From the NCBI RefSeq assembly GCF_003992115.1, contig NZ_RQUX01000005.1:1-64000 (forward strand): a DNA stretch of 64,000 nucleotides. The letters are read 5' to 3'. Below, one piece after another: positions 8,624 to 17,703 of the stretch (positions within the stretch are counted from its first letter, which is position 1; every line of letters begins with the position of its first letter). Position numbers and translations under genes: made by a program. A model generated the notes under the pieces. The model searched no databases. It had not been told where the DNA came from and saw nothing but the letters and a program-made list of their open reading frames with translations. This DNA is from Veillonella ratti (lineage in GTDB: Bacteria > Bacillota > Negativicutes > Veillonellales > Veillonellaceae).

Positions 8624-9460
8624 TTACGCTTCTTTATAAACGCTGCGCAACAAGGCAATTTCCTTCGCATAACCATCCAATTCGTTCGGCGTTTCCAAAT
8701 AGAATGGTAAATTGCGCAGTGCCGGATGATTGATTACCTTTGTAATAGCTTCCAAACCGATATGACCTTCGCCGATTTTTTCATGACGGTCTTTATGGGC
8801 GCCCCGCGGGTTTTTAGAATCATTCAAATGAATGGCATGTAAACGGTCGAGGCCGACGATTTTGTCAAAAGACTCCATAACACCATCCAAGTCGCCGATA
8901 ATATCATAATCTCCTTCGTGAATATGGCAGGTATCCATGCAGACACCAATGTACTCTTTTAACTTCACGCCATCAATAATGCGGGCAATTTCTTCAAAGG
9001 TGCGGCCCACTTCAGTCCCTTTGCCGGCCATAGTTTCTAACAGTACGGTAGTGTGCATGCCCTCAAACATGACTTCATTGAGTGCTTCCACAATATATTC
9101 GATGCCCTGATCAACACCTTGTTTGACATGACTGCCGGGATGGAAATTATATAATTGATTCGGCAAAAATTCCAAACGCTCTAAATCTTCGCGCATCATG
9201 TTTTTAGCAAACTGACGCAGGGACGGATCCGCAGCACAAGCATTTAACGTATACGGTGCATGACCTAAAATTTTACCAAAGTTATGCTCCGCCATAAAAG
9301 CTTCCAACGCTTTCATATCCGCTTCGTCAAACGTACGGGCCTTGCCGCCGCGCGGATTGCGTGTAAAATACTGGAATGTATTGGCCCCAAGACTTAAAGC
9401 CTCTGTGCCCATATGTAAATAGCCTTTGCTGATTGATAAATGACATCCGATAGTTAACAT
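8624..9460 (-). CDS. nfo: Deoxyribonuclease IV (AP endonuclease)
   Basis: Zinc-dependent AP endonuclease of base excision repair, 278 residues with the TIM-barrel metal-ligand motifs: [42 protein letters not shown] and GEGHIG near the C-terminus. The Shine-Dalgarno is GAAGGAG. An extended -10 (TGCTATAAA) lies about 50 nt upstream. It sits between the PerR-like gene and sbcD, within a group of DNA-repair genes. Confidence 0.96.
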   Translation of the reverse strand: MLTIGCHLSISKGYLHMGTEALSLGANTFQYFTRNPRGGKARTFDEADMKALEAFMAEHNFGKILGHAPYTLNACAADPSLRQFAKNMMREDLERLEFLPNQLYNFHPGSHVKQGVDQGIEYIVEALNEVMFEGMHTTVLLETMAGKGTEVGRTFEEIARIIDGVKLKEYIGVCMDTCHIHEGDYDIIGDLDGVMESFDKIVGLDRLHAIHLNDSKNPRGAHKDRHEKIGEGHIGLEAITKVINHPALRNLPFYLETPNELDGYAKEIALLRSVYKEA

Positions 9461-9542
9461 ACTGCTCTCCTTCGATACAATTAATACAATATATTTTAAA
9501 ATTTTATAGCAAATTTATTTCATGTTACTTTTTAATTATAAC

Positions 9543-9568
9543 AAAAAAAGAGCCTTGCGGCTCTTTTT
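9543..9568 (-). terminator. Intrinsic terminator after the PerR-like gene
   Basis: A 10-bp stem (9545-9554/9559-9568) of AAAAAGAGCC and its complement around a TTGC loop is followed by T residues on the minus strand. It is directly downstream of the stop codon. Confidence 0.9.
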
Positions 9569-9570
9569 GT

Positions 9571-9990
9571 TTAATGGGTTCCTTTACGCAAACAGTCAGG
9601 GCAAATACCTTCAAACGTAATTTGCTGGCCGGTCACTTTATAGTGACTCAATGCTTCGACTTCAGCTAAGGTATCTTCCATATTCATATCGTGTAAATCA
9701 TCAACGCGATTACATACGCTGCAACGCATATGAGGGTGGTTATGAGTATCCCAGTCATAGCGGCTGGAATCATCACCAATATCAAGAACTTTTACAAGAC
9801 CGATTTTTTCAAAAATTTCCATCGTCTTATATACGGTTGCTAAACTCATGGTAGGATGATCTTGGCGTAAACTTTGATAAATCATTTCCGCCGTTGGATG
9901 CTCATTTTGACCATAAAGCACTTGGTAAATCGCAATACGTTGAGGGGTTACTTTGTAACCTTCGGAACGCAGTTTTTGTGCAATATCCAT
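9571..9990 (-). CDS. perR: Fur-family regulator, PerR-like
   Basis: A 139-residue metalloregulator. The N-terminal winged helix contains KVTPQR and SLATVYKTMEIF. Two zinc pairs (CSVC and CPDC) are present. The regulatory metal site of PerR is conserved by alignment: His in HPTAEMIY, Asp in SRYDWD, HNHPHM, and Asp in VDDLHD; the Asp before the HxH cluster favours PerR over Fur. The frame opens at a GTG (10011), but GGAGAGAGGA lies between it and the ATG at 9990, so I take the ATG. The predicted role is peroxide-responsive repression. A dyad at its promoter suggests autoregulation. Confidence 0.85.
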   Translation of the reverse strand: MDIAQKLRSEGYKVTPQRIAIYQVLYGQNEHPTAEMIYQSLRQDHPTMSLATVYKTMEIFEKIGLVKVLDIGDDSSRYDWDTHNHPHMRCSVCNRVDDLHDMNMEDTLAEVEALSHYKVTGQQITFEGICPDCLRKGTH

Positions 9991-10085
9991 AGCAATCAAT
10001 CCTCTCTCCACTCGGATTTAAAAGTGTTTCGTGCAACTCTGCACGTTGCCTGTAGCTAAGTTGCTTTAACCAGAATATCAATTCT

Positions 10086-10106
10086 AACCAATAACAATTA
10101 TTGGTT
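10086..10106. promoter_or_regulatory. Perfect 9-3-9 palindrome, candidate PerR/Fur-type operator
   Basis: Arms AACCAATAA and TTATTGGTT are separated by 3 nt. The dyad begins 5 nt downstream of the -10 of the perR promoter, where a bound repressor would block initiation. It is AT-rich like PerR boxes but does not match the Bacillus consensus exactly. The operator role is inferred. Confidence 0.6.
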
Positions 10107-10111
10107 AAGTA

Positions 10112-10140
10112 ATTATAGCAAATTTAGTATACTTTGGCAA
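10112..10140 (-). promoter_or_regulatory. Promoter of the PerR-like gene
   Basis: Minus strand TTGCCA (10135-10140), 17-nt spacer, TATAAT (10112-10117). It gives an untranslated leader of roughly 115 nt. Confidence 0.8.
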
Positions 10141-10177
10141 GATAACCGCTCATCAAATCTAATTATATATGGTAGGA

Positions 10178-11749
10178 TTAGTCTTTGAAGTACGGTTTAA
10201 AGGCACCGCTCTTATGTGCTTCCTGGCCACCGCGACGACCTTGACCTTCCGGATTACGGCGTTTGGAACGATTGCCGCCGGCACGACGGGAATCATCACG
10301 ACCACTGCGGTCACGGAAACTGCGTTCACCATTGCGGCGATCACCGCGACGATCGGAACTGCGAGAGCTGCGCTGACCGTCACGACGACGGCCGTCTTTA
10401 CCGAAGGAGCGTTTTTTACGAACACGTAAAGGTGCTTCTTCCGTAATATTTACCGGTGTCGTATCCGGTTCTTTAGTCAATAATTTAATAGCTGCCGCTA
10501 CCAACGTTACGGAATCCAAATCATTCAATAATTCTTCCGCACTGGCACGGTATTCTTTGAGGTTTTCCGTATCATCAGCCATGTTGATTAAGCTCTGCAC
10601 GGCTAATTTCTGCTGACCTTCCAACACTTCGCCTAAAGACGGTGCTTTACGACGAGCAATTTTACGCTTAGTCAAACGTTCGATAGCGTGTAAATGTTCC
10701 ATTTCACGAGGAATAACGAACGTGTTTGCCATCCCTGCTTTACCGGCACGACCGGTACGGCCTACACGGTGAACATAACTTTCAGGGTCTTGCGGCAAGT
10801 CATAGTTATATACATGAGTTACACCGCTGATATCGAGACCGCGAGCGGCTACGTCGGTAGCTACCAAGATATCGATAGTACCTTCACGGAACTGACGAAT
10901 TACGCTGTCACGTTTCTGCTGCGATAAATCACCATGAATGCCTTCAGCCATGTAACCGCGTTTTTTCAAACCTTCCGTAACTTCGTCAACACGGCGTTTC
11001 GTACGGCCGAATACGATGGCAAGATCAGGGGCTTGCATGTCGAGCAAACGGCAGAGTAAATCGAACTTCTGACGGTCCTGTACTTCGATGTAGTACTGTT
11101 CGATTAAGTCCATAGTTACCTGAGTTGGTTTCATGCGAATAAGGCGTGGTTCTTTTAAGTAGTTTTCAGCCAAAGTCTGAATGGCCGGCGGCATAGTGGC
11201 GGAGAACAACAATGTCTGACGTTGTTCCGGCACGGCTGCCAAAATTTTATTGATGTCATCAATGAAGCCCATATTAAGCATTTCATCGGCTTCATCGAGA
11301 ACGATAACTTTTACATTATCAAAATTGATGGATCCGCGTTCCATGTGATCCATTAAACGACCCGGGGTTGCGACGATAATTTGAGGATTTTTGCGCAAGC
11401 TGCGGAATTGGCGCTGAATATCCTGACCGCCGTAGATAGGCAAGGCCTGGATATGAGTGTGCTGTGCCATTTTATTGAGTTCTTCCGCTACTTGAATAGC
11501 CAATTCACGGGTTGGCGATAAAATTAAAACCTGTACGGCACGAAGATTTTCATCAACCTGTTCCAATGCAGGAATACCGAAAGCGGCAGTTTTACCGGTA
11601 CCGGTCTGAGCCTGGCCAATCATGTCTAAGCCGCTCATTGCCACAGGAATTGCTTCCTTCTGAATCGGTGTAGGTTCTTCAAACCCCATATCATTTAAAG
11701 CCCGTAAAATGGGCTCGCTAATCTGTAATTCTTCAAATTTTTCAAGCAT
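10178..11749 (-). CDS. DEAD-box ATP-dependent RNA helicase
   Basis: RNA helicase of the CshA/DeaD type, 523 residues. All core motifs occur in order: Q-motif (EEPTPIQ), [34 protein letters not shown] and [10 protein letters not shown]. The core ends near residue 370 and is followed by a linker and an Arg/Gly/Ser/Asp-rich disordered tail from about 445, probably for RNA binding. The likely role is RNA unwinding in decay, ribosome assembly or cold adaptation. It has its own promoter in the tex-deaD gap and lies immediately downstream of tex. Confidence 0.93.
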   Translation of the reverse strand: MLEKFEELQISEPILRALNDMGFEEPTPIQKEAIPVAMSGLDMIGQAQTGTGKTAAFGIPALEQVDENLRAVQVLILSPTRELAIQVAEELNKMAQHTHIQALPIYGGQDIQRQFRSLRKNPQIIVATPGRLMDHMERGSINFDNVKVIVLDEADEMLNMGFIDDINKILAAVPEQRQTLLFSATMPPAIQTLAENYLKEPRLIRMKPTQVTMDLIEQYYIEVQDRQKFDLLCRLLDMQAPDLAIVFGRTKRRVDEVTEGLKKRGYMAEGIHGDLSQQKRDSVIRQFREGTIDILVATDVAARGLDISGVTHVYNYDLPQDPESYVHRVGRTGRAGKAGMANTFVIPREMEHLHAIERLTKRKIARRKAPSLGEVLEGQQKLAVQSLINMADDTENLKEYRASAEELLNDLDSVTLVAAAIKLLTKEPDTTPVNITEEAPLRVRKKRSFGKDGRRRDGQRSSRSSDRRGDRRNGERSFRDRSGRDDSRRAGGNRSKRRNPEGQGRRGGQEAHKSGAFKPYFKD

Positions 11750-11817
11750 GAACTATATGAGTCCTCCTTATGTAAATCAATCTTATTTTCGTCTAATTTT
11801 CGTCGGCGCATTCTAGT

Positions 11818-11847
11818 ATTATATCACAAACAAAAGAAGATAACCAA
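11818..11847 (-). promoter_or_regulatory. Promoter of the DEAD-box helicase gene
   Basis: Minus strand TTGGTT (11842-11847), 18-nt spacer, extended -10 TGATATAAT (TATAAT at 11818-11823). The -35 lies within the arm of the tex terminator hairpin. Confidence 0.65.
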
Positions 11848-11883
11848 ATCAGAATACCTATTTTTTTCTAATTTGGTTATCTT
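11837..11883 (-). terminator. Hairpin after tex, probable terminator
   Basis: 13-bp perfect arms (11837-11849/11871-11883, AAGATAACCAAAT) enclose a 21-nt loop and are followed by a weak T-rich stretch. It is placed just after the tex stop. Confidence 0.6.
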
Positions 11884-11897
11884 TATGAAAAACTATC

Positions 11898-14405
11898 CTA
11901 TTTTTTCTTACTATATACGATTGTTATGTTGTTATTTTCAAACGGTGCCGGTTCATGGCGTTTTTGACGATTTTGGTTGTTGCGACCGCCTCGATTATCG
12001 TTGCGATTGCGACGGTCATCATTACGGCGGTTATGGCGATCTCCTTGACGGCCATCACGGTTGTTAGCCGCATTACGCTCCTGATTGCGGCCGTCACGAC
12101 GATTATTGCGGTTGCGATTTTCACCGCCTTGATTATCGCGGCGATTACCGCCATTATCACGATTGCGATTATTCTGCTTAGAATCATCACCGGCTGCTAC
12201 GGCAGCCGCGGCTTTTTCTTTATCACGTAACGCCTTCATAGAGAGACCAATACGATTGCGTTTCGGCTCAACGGAAATAATTTCCGCTTCAATAATATCG
12301 CCTACAGCCAAGACATCGGACGGATGTTGGTCACGGCGACAGAATTCGCTGCGATGCAAGAGGCCGTTAACTTTTAAACCGAAGTCAACGAAAGCGCCGA
12401 AATCTACCACATTGTGAACCGTCCCCTTTACAACGGTTCCCACCTTTACGTCTTCCAAGCTCATGATGTGTTTACGAGTCATTGGCGCCGGCAAATCTTC
12501 ACGCGGGTCGCGGCCCGGTTTTGCCAAAGCGTCCAAAATGTCGCGTACCGTCGGCACGCCCGCATCCAATTCTTTAGCAACTGTTTCCGCATCAACCAAA
12601 GCCAGCTTCGTATGGAAATCAGCCAATTTCGCTTTATCATTTAAATCTTCTAACGCATAGCCTAAATTGTTAATAATCGTTTCGGCCAACTCATAGGATT
12701 CCGGATGAACCGGTGTATTATCGAGGGGATTGTCGCTGTCCTTAATGCGCAAGAACCCGGCACATTGCGTAAAGGCGGCCGGTCCCAAGCGTTTAACTTT
12801 TAACAATTCTTTGCGATTGTGAAAAACGCCGTTATCTTTACGATAGGTTACGATGTTGTTAGCTACGGCGCCGGAAATCCCTGCCACATGTTCCAAAATA
12901 GCCGGCGATGCCGTATTGAGTTCAACCCCCACATGGTTTACTACGGTTTCCACCACTTGGTCCAAGGTTTCACTCAATTGTTTCTGATTAACATCATGTT
13001 GGTACTGACCGACCCCGATAGATTTCGGGTCGATTTTAACGGATTCTGCCAACGGATCCTGTACACGACGCGCAATGGACACGGCGCCACGAATGGATAC
13101 GTCTAAATCCGGTAACTCTTCGATGGCCAATTTCGAAGCAGAATATACTGAAGCACCCGCTTCATTGGTAATGATATAATGGCAATCCAATTGCTCTTCT
13201 TCAATCAATTGGGAAACAAATTGTTCCGTTTCATAAGAGGCTGTACCGTTACCGATGGATAACAAGGTAACTTTCCACTTACGAATGCAGTCGGCCATAT
13301 CTTTCTTGGCCGCTTCCTTACCGCGCTCACCGGACGTCAAATGGTAAATGCCTTGGTCGAGCACATTCCCCTGTGCATCGATGACAGCCATTTTACAGCC
13401 CATGCGATAGCCCGGATCGAGGCCCATAATTACATGACCGGCCAACGGCGGCTGTAATAAGAGATTGCGAAGATTTGTCCCGAATACCTTGATAGCCTGT
13501 TCATCGGCATTTTCCGTTAACGTCTTGCGAATTTCACGCTCCATGGCCGGGAAGATAAGGCGTTTATACGCATCGGCCACCGCTATGGCTTTAAATTCTT
13601 TTAAAGCTGCTACGCCCGTTTCCGGCATAGCCTTTACCATGTATTCGATATATTTTTCATCAGGTGCGGTCAAAGTTACTTTAAGGGCGCCTAATTTTTC
13701 ACCGCGATTAATAGCTAAAATACGATGGGACGGTAATTGATGAATCGGCTCTTCATAGTCGGCGTATTTCAAGAACACTTGACGCACCTCATCGGTTTCC
13801 GCCGTATCTTCATCGCCCACCATTACGGTTTTAACTTTGCCCTGACGCCAAATAGCATCACGCAAGTACGCACGGAAATCGGCACGGTCACTCACATCTT
13901 CCGCCACAATATCCATGGCGCCTTGCAAGGCTGCCTCGCTGTCAGGCACTTCTTCCGTTATGAATGGAGCCGTTAAGCTTTTAATTGTACTCGTCGTATC
14001 CTCGGTAGTATCAGCCAGCATTAATTGTGCCAACGGCTCTAACCCACGTTCACGCGCAATGGAGGCACGGGTACGCTTCTTAGGGCGATAGGGCAAATAT
14101 AAATCTTCCAATTCCTGAAGCTTCATAGCCCCTTCGATAGCCGTGGCCAATTCAGGCGTCATTTTTTCCTGTTCCGTAATGGAACGGACAATTTCTTCAC
14201 GGCGCTGTTCCAAATTACGCAAATATTTAATGCGTTCTTCGATTTCACGAAGTTGCTCATCTTTTAATTCACCCGTTTTTTCCTTACGATAACGGGCGAT
14301 AAAAGGAACCGTGTTCCCTTCATCCAATAATTCAACGGCCACCTTTACCTGCCAAGGATTAACTCCTAATTCGGCCGCAATATATTGGGACATTTTTTCC
14401 AACAT
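11898..14405 (-). CDS. tex: Tex family S1 RNA-binding transcription accessory protein
   Basis: Homologue of Tex/YhgF. It has an N-terminal helical region with the YRKEKTGELKDEQLR motif, a YqgF/RNase H-like domain around GLDPGYRMGCKMAVID, helix-hairpin-helix elements (GISGAVANNIVTYR) and an S1 domain (VGTVVKGTVHNVVDFGAFVDF, about residues 650-720). The last 90 or so residues form an Asn/Arg/Asp-rich low-complexity tail ending in a lysine run, unlike the short C-termini of most Tex proteins. It starts 3 bp after folA and is probably the last gene of the recQ-thyA-folA-tex operon. Confidence 0.92.
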   Translation of the reverse strand: MLEKMSQYIAAELGVNPWQVKVAVELLDEGNTVPFIARYRKEKTGELKDEQLREIEERIKYLRNLEQRREEIVRSITEQEKMTPELATAIEGAMKLQELEDLYLPYRPKKRTRASIARERGLEPLAQLMLADTTEDTTSTIKSLTAPFITEEVPDSEAALQGAMDIVAEDVSDRADFRAYLRDAIWRQGKVKTVMVGDEDTAETDEVRQVFLKYADYEEPIHQLPSHRILAINRGEKLGALKVTLTAPDEKYIEYMVKAMPETGVAALKEFKAIAVADAYKRLIFPAMEREIRKTLTENADEQAIKVFGTNLRNLLLQPPLAGHVIMGLDPGYRMGCKMAVIDAQGNVLDQGIYHLTSGERGKEAAKKDMADCIRKWKVTLLSIGNGTASYETEQFVSQLIEEEQLDCHYIITNEAGASVYSASKLAIEELPDLDVSIRGAVSIARRVQDPLAESVKIDPKSIGVGQYQHDVNQKQLSETLDQVVETVVNHVGVELNTASPAILEHVAGISGAVANNIVTYRKDNGVFHNRKELLKVKRLGPAAFTQCAGFLRIKDSDNPLDNTPVHPESYELAETIINNLGYALEDLNDKAKLADFHTKLALVDAETVAKELDAGVPTVRDILDALAKPGRDPREDLPAPMTRKHIMSLEDVKVGTVVKGTVHNVVDFGAFVDFGLKVNGLLHRSEFCRRDQHPSDVLAVGDIIEAEIISVEPKRNRIGLSMKALRDKEKAAAAVAAGDDSKQNNRNRDNGGNRRDNQGGENRNRNNRRDGRNQERNAANNRDGRQGDRHNRRNDDRRNRNDNRGGRNNQNRQKRHEPAPFENNNITIVYSKKK

Positions 14406-14408
14406 GAA

Positions 14409-14900
14409 CTACTCCTTTCGACGATACGTAACAAAACTAAATGGCCATGGATTTTTCTCGTCCACTTCACCGGGAATTGATTCTACCACTTCAAAGACAT
14501 TCAAATCAATAGTCGGAAAATATGCATCCCCTTCAAACTCATGCTCGATTTCCGTAACATAGAGAACATCAGCATAAGGCATAAACGATTCATACATCTG
14601 CGCCCCGCCGATGCAATAGGCAACATCGATCTTAGCCGCTTCCGCCGCGGCCGCTTCCGGTGATGTAAATACGCGTACTCCTTCATAAGGCGGTACATAG
14701 TCGGTTTGACGCGTCACTACCCAATGTTCACGATTTGGGAGTAAAAACGGCAATGATTCCAAGGTCTTACGGCCCATAATGATAACATGACCGGTAGTCA
14801 GTTTTTTAAAATACTGCAAATCTTTCGGCAAATGCCAAATAAGCTGATTGTCTTTGCCAATCACATTATGCTTCGCCCGTGCCACGATCATCGCTAACAT
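14409..14900 (-). CDS. folA: Dihydrofolate reductase
   Basis: NADPH-dependent reduction of dihydrofolate to tetrahydrofolate. The 163-residue protein has the standard N-terminal IVARAKHNVIGKDNQLIWHLP with the active-site loop and WHLPKDLQYFK, MGRKTLESLP, and IGGAQMYESFMPYAD. It overlaps the thyA stop by one base and regenerates the folate oxidised by ThyA. Confidence 0.95.
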   Translation of the reverse strand: MLAMIVARAKHNVIGKDNQLIWHLPKDLQYFKKLTTGHVIIMGRKTLESLPFLLPNREHWVVTRQTDYVPPYEGVRVFTSPEAAAAEAAKIDVAYCIGGAQMYESFMPYADVLYVTEIEHEFEGDAYFPTIDLNVFEVVESIPGEVDEKNPWPFSFVTYRRKE

Positions 14901-15691
14901 TATACGGCCACCTCCATCGGCAATTTTCCTAAATGCTCATACCCTTCCAGCTTTACATCATCAGCCGTGAAGTCATAAAAGTTTTGTACCTTATCATTAA
15001 TCCATAAAGATGGTGCCGGTTTTGCTTCTTCCAAGCGGGTCAGCTGTGTCTTCAACGCTTCCACGTGGTTTTCATAAATGTGAGCGTTGTTGATAATATG
15101 GGTAAATTGCCCCGGTTTCAAACCGCTTACATGAGCAATCATGTATACAAGCGTAGCGTACTGGGTCATGTTAAACGGCACGCCGAGACCCATATCGCCA
15201 CTGCGCTGTACGAGCATACAGTTCAAACGGTCTCCTTCCACATCCCATAAGGTTTCATACGCACAAGGCTGCAATGCCATGTCCGGCAAATCTTCAATGT
15301 TCCACAAAGTAACAATCATGCGGCGGCTCTGCGGATCTTCTTTCAACATGCGAAGTAAATTATCCACCTGCTTGTACTTGGCCAGTTGATAGCCGTACGC
15401 TTTGCCGATGGTGCCGTCTTCGCGCATCCATTCGTCCCATACATGGACGCCCATAGCCTGCAACTCTTTCACATCATTACTCTGCTTCTGCCAAATCCAC
15501 AAAAGTTCTTTCACAGCTGTTTTGAACGCCACAAATTTAGTCGTCAAAATAGGAAATTCTTTACTCAAATCAAATTGCATCATTTGGTGCGGTAATTTAT
15601 AGGTAGGAATACCGGTGCGGTTATTAGCATAATAACCATCCTTCAAAATGCGTTCCACAATCGCTAAGTATTGAGTATCTGCTGAGCTCAT
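14900..15691 (-). CDS. thyA: Thymidylate synthase, Bacillus ThyA type
   Basis: Makes dTMP from dUMP using methylene-tetrahydrofolate. The catalytic cysteine lies in [13 protein letters not shown], which resembles the Bacillus subtilis ThyA/phage form (CVYET) more than the Escherichia coli PPCH form. The C-terminus ends in MEVAV like that subgroup. Other motifs: [24 protein letters not shown] and HIYENH. The Shine-Dalgarno is AAAGGAG. It starts 11 bp after recQ and overlaps folA. Confidence 0.95.
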   Translation of the reverse strand: MSSADTQYLAIVERILKDGYYANNRTGIPTYKLPHQMMQFDLSKEFPILTTKFVAFKTAVKELLWIWQKQSNDVKELQAMGVHVWDEWMREDGTIGKAYGYQLAKYKQVDNLLRMLKEDPQSRRMIVTLWNIEDLPDMALQPCAYETLWDVEGDRLNCMLVQRSGDMGLGVPFNMTQYATLVYMIAHVSGLKPGQFTHIINNAHIYENHVEALKTQLTRLEEAKPAPSLWINDKVQNFYDFTADDVKLEGYEHLGKLPMEVAV

Positions 15692-15702
15692 GATAGTCTC
15701 CT

Positions 15703-17553
15703 TTAATCACTGAATGTACTGATTACTTTTAAAAAGGACAGCCCGAAGCGTTGTAGTTTTGCCTCGCCGATGCCTTTAATTTTATATAAATCCGCCAATG
15801 TTTGCGGTCTCATAGACGCCATATCGATGAGTACGGTGTCGGGAAAAATCAAATACGGCGGCACTTTCAGCTGTTCGCTCAGCGTCTTGCGATGCTGGCG
15901 TAAAGCTTCAAATAAATTAGGCTTATTCGAGGCCCGCCGTTTCATGGTCATGCTGTTGCCGGCGCCGGCCACGCGCGCGACCCCCGCACTTTGACGCGGT
16001 CCGTCAGGCCGTACTTTTACGAGCTGACGACGTACTTCGGTCACCTTGGCGCTACCGTCAAGCACGGCTTCGCCGGCCGGCGTAATGCTTAAAATCGGAT
16101 ATTTACCGGTGGCACAATCGAGATAGCCAAGCGATGTAAATTGACGGATAAGGCCTTTTATTTCACGGTCGTCCATATCTTCCAAACGGCCAAATACAGG
16201 CAAGCGATCATAACCGTAACGCACAATTCTATCGGTGCGATTGCCGGCCACAATATCCGTAATCATAGCCGCCCCATACCGCTCTTCCGTATCAACGACC
16301 GCTTTAAAAATAGCCTTTGCTTCCTGCGTCAAATCACGCAGTGCCCCTTTGTGTAAGCAAGAACCGCAATTATCACAGCGCGTCCAGTTCACCGTTTCAC
16401 CGAAGTAGTTAAGCATATACTTACGCAAACAATCCGTCGTAAAACAATAGTTAATCATCTGCTGCAATTTGCTCATTTCAATACGGCGCCGCTCCGGTTC
16501 GTGCACCGATTCATTAATTAAATACTTGTGTATCATCACATCGCGGCCACTATAAAGGAGCACACATTTTGACGGTGCCCCATCACGACCGGCACGGCCC
16601 GCTTCCTGATAGTAACTTTCCATATTGCGCGGCATCTGGTAATGCAGTACATAGCGCACATTACTCTTATCAATCCCCATGCCGAAAGCGCTGGTAGCCA
16701 CCATAACGCGCACCTTATCGTAAGCATAGCGCTCCTGCTGCATCTTGCGAATTTCATCACTGAGGCCGGCGTGATAATAGCCCACCTCAACGCCCCGTTT
16801 AGCCAGTTCGCCGTACACCATTTCCACATCTTTACGGGTGGCACAGTAAATAATCCCGTTCGCCGCATCATGGTCCGCCACGAACTGCAACACATATTGC
16901 AGCTTATTCTGCGGTTGCACCACTTCGAAGGATAAATTGGGCCGGTCAAAACCGGTTACATGGACGGTAGCATTTTCTAAACCGAGCAAGCGCTTCATAT
17001 CGTTTTCCACTTCGCGCGTGGCACTGGCCGTAAAGGCCCCGATAACCGGTCTCTTTGGTAATTCCGCAATAAACGGTGCTATGAGCTGATACGAAGGTCT
17101 GAAATCATGGCCCCACTGCGATACGCAATGAGCTTCATCGATAATGACCTGGTCGATAGGCAATTCTTTGATGAAGTTTCTAAACCAGTCCGAGCTTAAT
17201 CGCTCCGGCGCCAAATATAACATTTTAATGCGCCCCTGTCGCAGAGCTTGTAATACCTTGAGGGACTCATCCTTATCTTGCGTGCTGTTTAAATACGCCG
17301 CCGGGATTTTTTGCATCCTAAGGCCGTCTACCTGGTCCTGCATTAAGGAAATTAACGGTGAAAAAACGATGGTCAAACCGGGTTTTAGTATGGCGGGAAT
17401 TTGAAAACAAATCGATTTGCCCGCACCGGTTGGCATAATGGCGATCACATCTTTATTGGCCAAGAGTGACGCTACCGGCACTTCTTGCGCCGGTCGGAAC
17501 GAAGTATAGCCGAAGAAATGAGCCAATGCCGCCTCTGCCTGTTTATGAGCCAT
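15703..17553 (-). CDS. recQ: ATP-dependent DNA helicase RecQ
   Basis: A 3'-5' DNA helicase of recombination and fork repair, 616 residues. It has GAGKS Walker A, DEAH ([15 protein letters not shown]), [19 protein letters not shown], then the RecQ C-terminal zinc site (CLRKYML, CDNCGSC), a winged helix, and a C-terminal HRDC-like domain ending in [19 protein letters not shown]. It is first in the run recQ-thyA-folA-tex and divergent from putP. Confidence 0.95.
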   Translation of the reverse strand: MAHKQAEAALAHFFGYTSFRPAQEVPVASLLANKDVIAIMPTGAGKSICFQIPAILKPGLTIVFSPLISLMQDQVDGLRMQKIPAAYLNSTQDKDESLKVLQALRQGRIKMLYLAPERLSSDWFRNFIKELPIDQVIIDEAHCVSQWGHDFRPSYQLIAPFIAELPKRPVIGAFTASATREVENDMKRLLGLENATVHVTGFDRPNLSFEVVQPQNKLQYVLQFVADHDAANGIIYCATRKDVEMVYGELAKRGVEVGYYHAGLSDEIRKMQQERYAYDKVRVMVATSAFGMGIDKSNVRYVLHYQMPRNMESYYQEAGRAGRDGAPSKCVLLYSGRDVMIHKYLINESVHEPERRRIEMSKLQQMINYCFTTDCLRKYMLNYFGETVNWTRCDNCGSCLHKGALRDLTQEAKAIFKAVVDTEERYGAAMITDIVAGNRTDRIVRYGYDRLPVFGRLEDMDDREIKGLIRQFTSLGYLDCATGKYPILSITPAGEAVLDGSAKVTEVRRQLVKVRPDGPRQSAGVARVAGAGNSMTMKRRASNKPNLFEALRQHRKTLSEQLKVPPYLIFPDTVLIDMASMRPQTLADLYKIKGIGEAKLQRFGLSFLKVISTFSD

Positions 17554-17587
17554 ATCCGTTCACATCCTTTCCAATCCGAATTATCAT

Positions 17588-17616
17588 ATCATATTATTTT
17601 ACCATTTTTTTAGCAA
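17588..17616 (-). promoter_or_regulatory. Promoter of the recQ-thyA-folA-tex operon
   Basis: Minus strand TTGCTA (17611-17616), 17-nt spacer, TATGAT (17588-17593), about 35 nt before the recQ start. Confidence 0.65.
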
Positions 17617-17655
17617 AAACACATCACCTTTAATATAGTAGAAACTGTATTTTTA

Positions 17656-17664
17656 TGCTAAAAT
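17656..17664 (+). promoter_or_regulatory. Candidate extended -10 promoter of putP
   Basis: TGCTAAAAT fits an extended -10 element; no good -35 is seen upstream. It lies about 40 nt before the putP start. Confidence 0.4.
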
Positions 17665-17703
17665 ATAAGAATCTATTATTACGAAAGGGGGGTGCATCTA
17701 AGT

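Noticed and set aside
10169-10446. Several overlapping plus-strand frames rich in Thr, Ala and Asp
   Set aside because: They are the mirror of the Arg/Gly-rich tail of the DEAD-box helicase; no ribosome site and low complexity.
11873-12230. Hydrophobic-looking frames on both strands over the end of tex
   Set aside because: Artefacts of the Asn/Arg repeat coding in Tex read in other frames.
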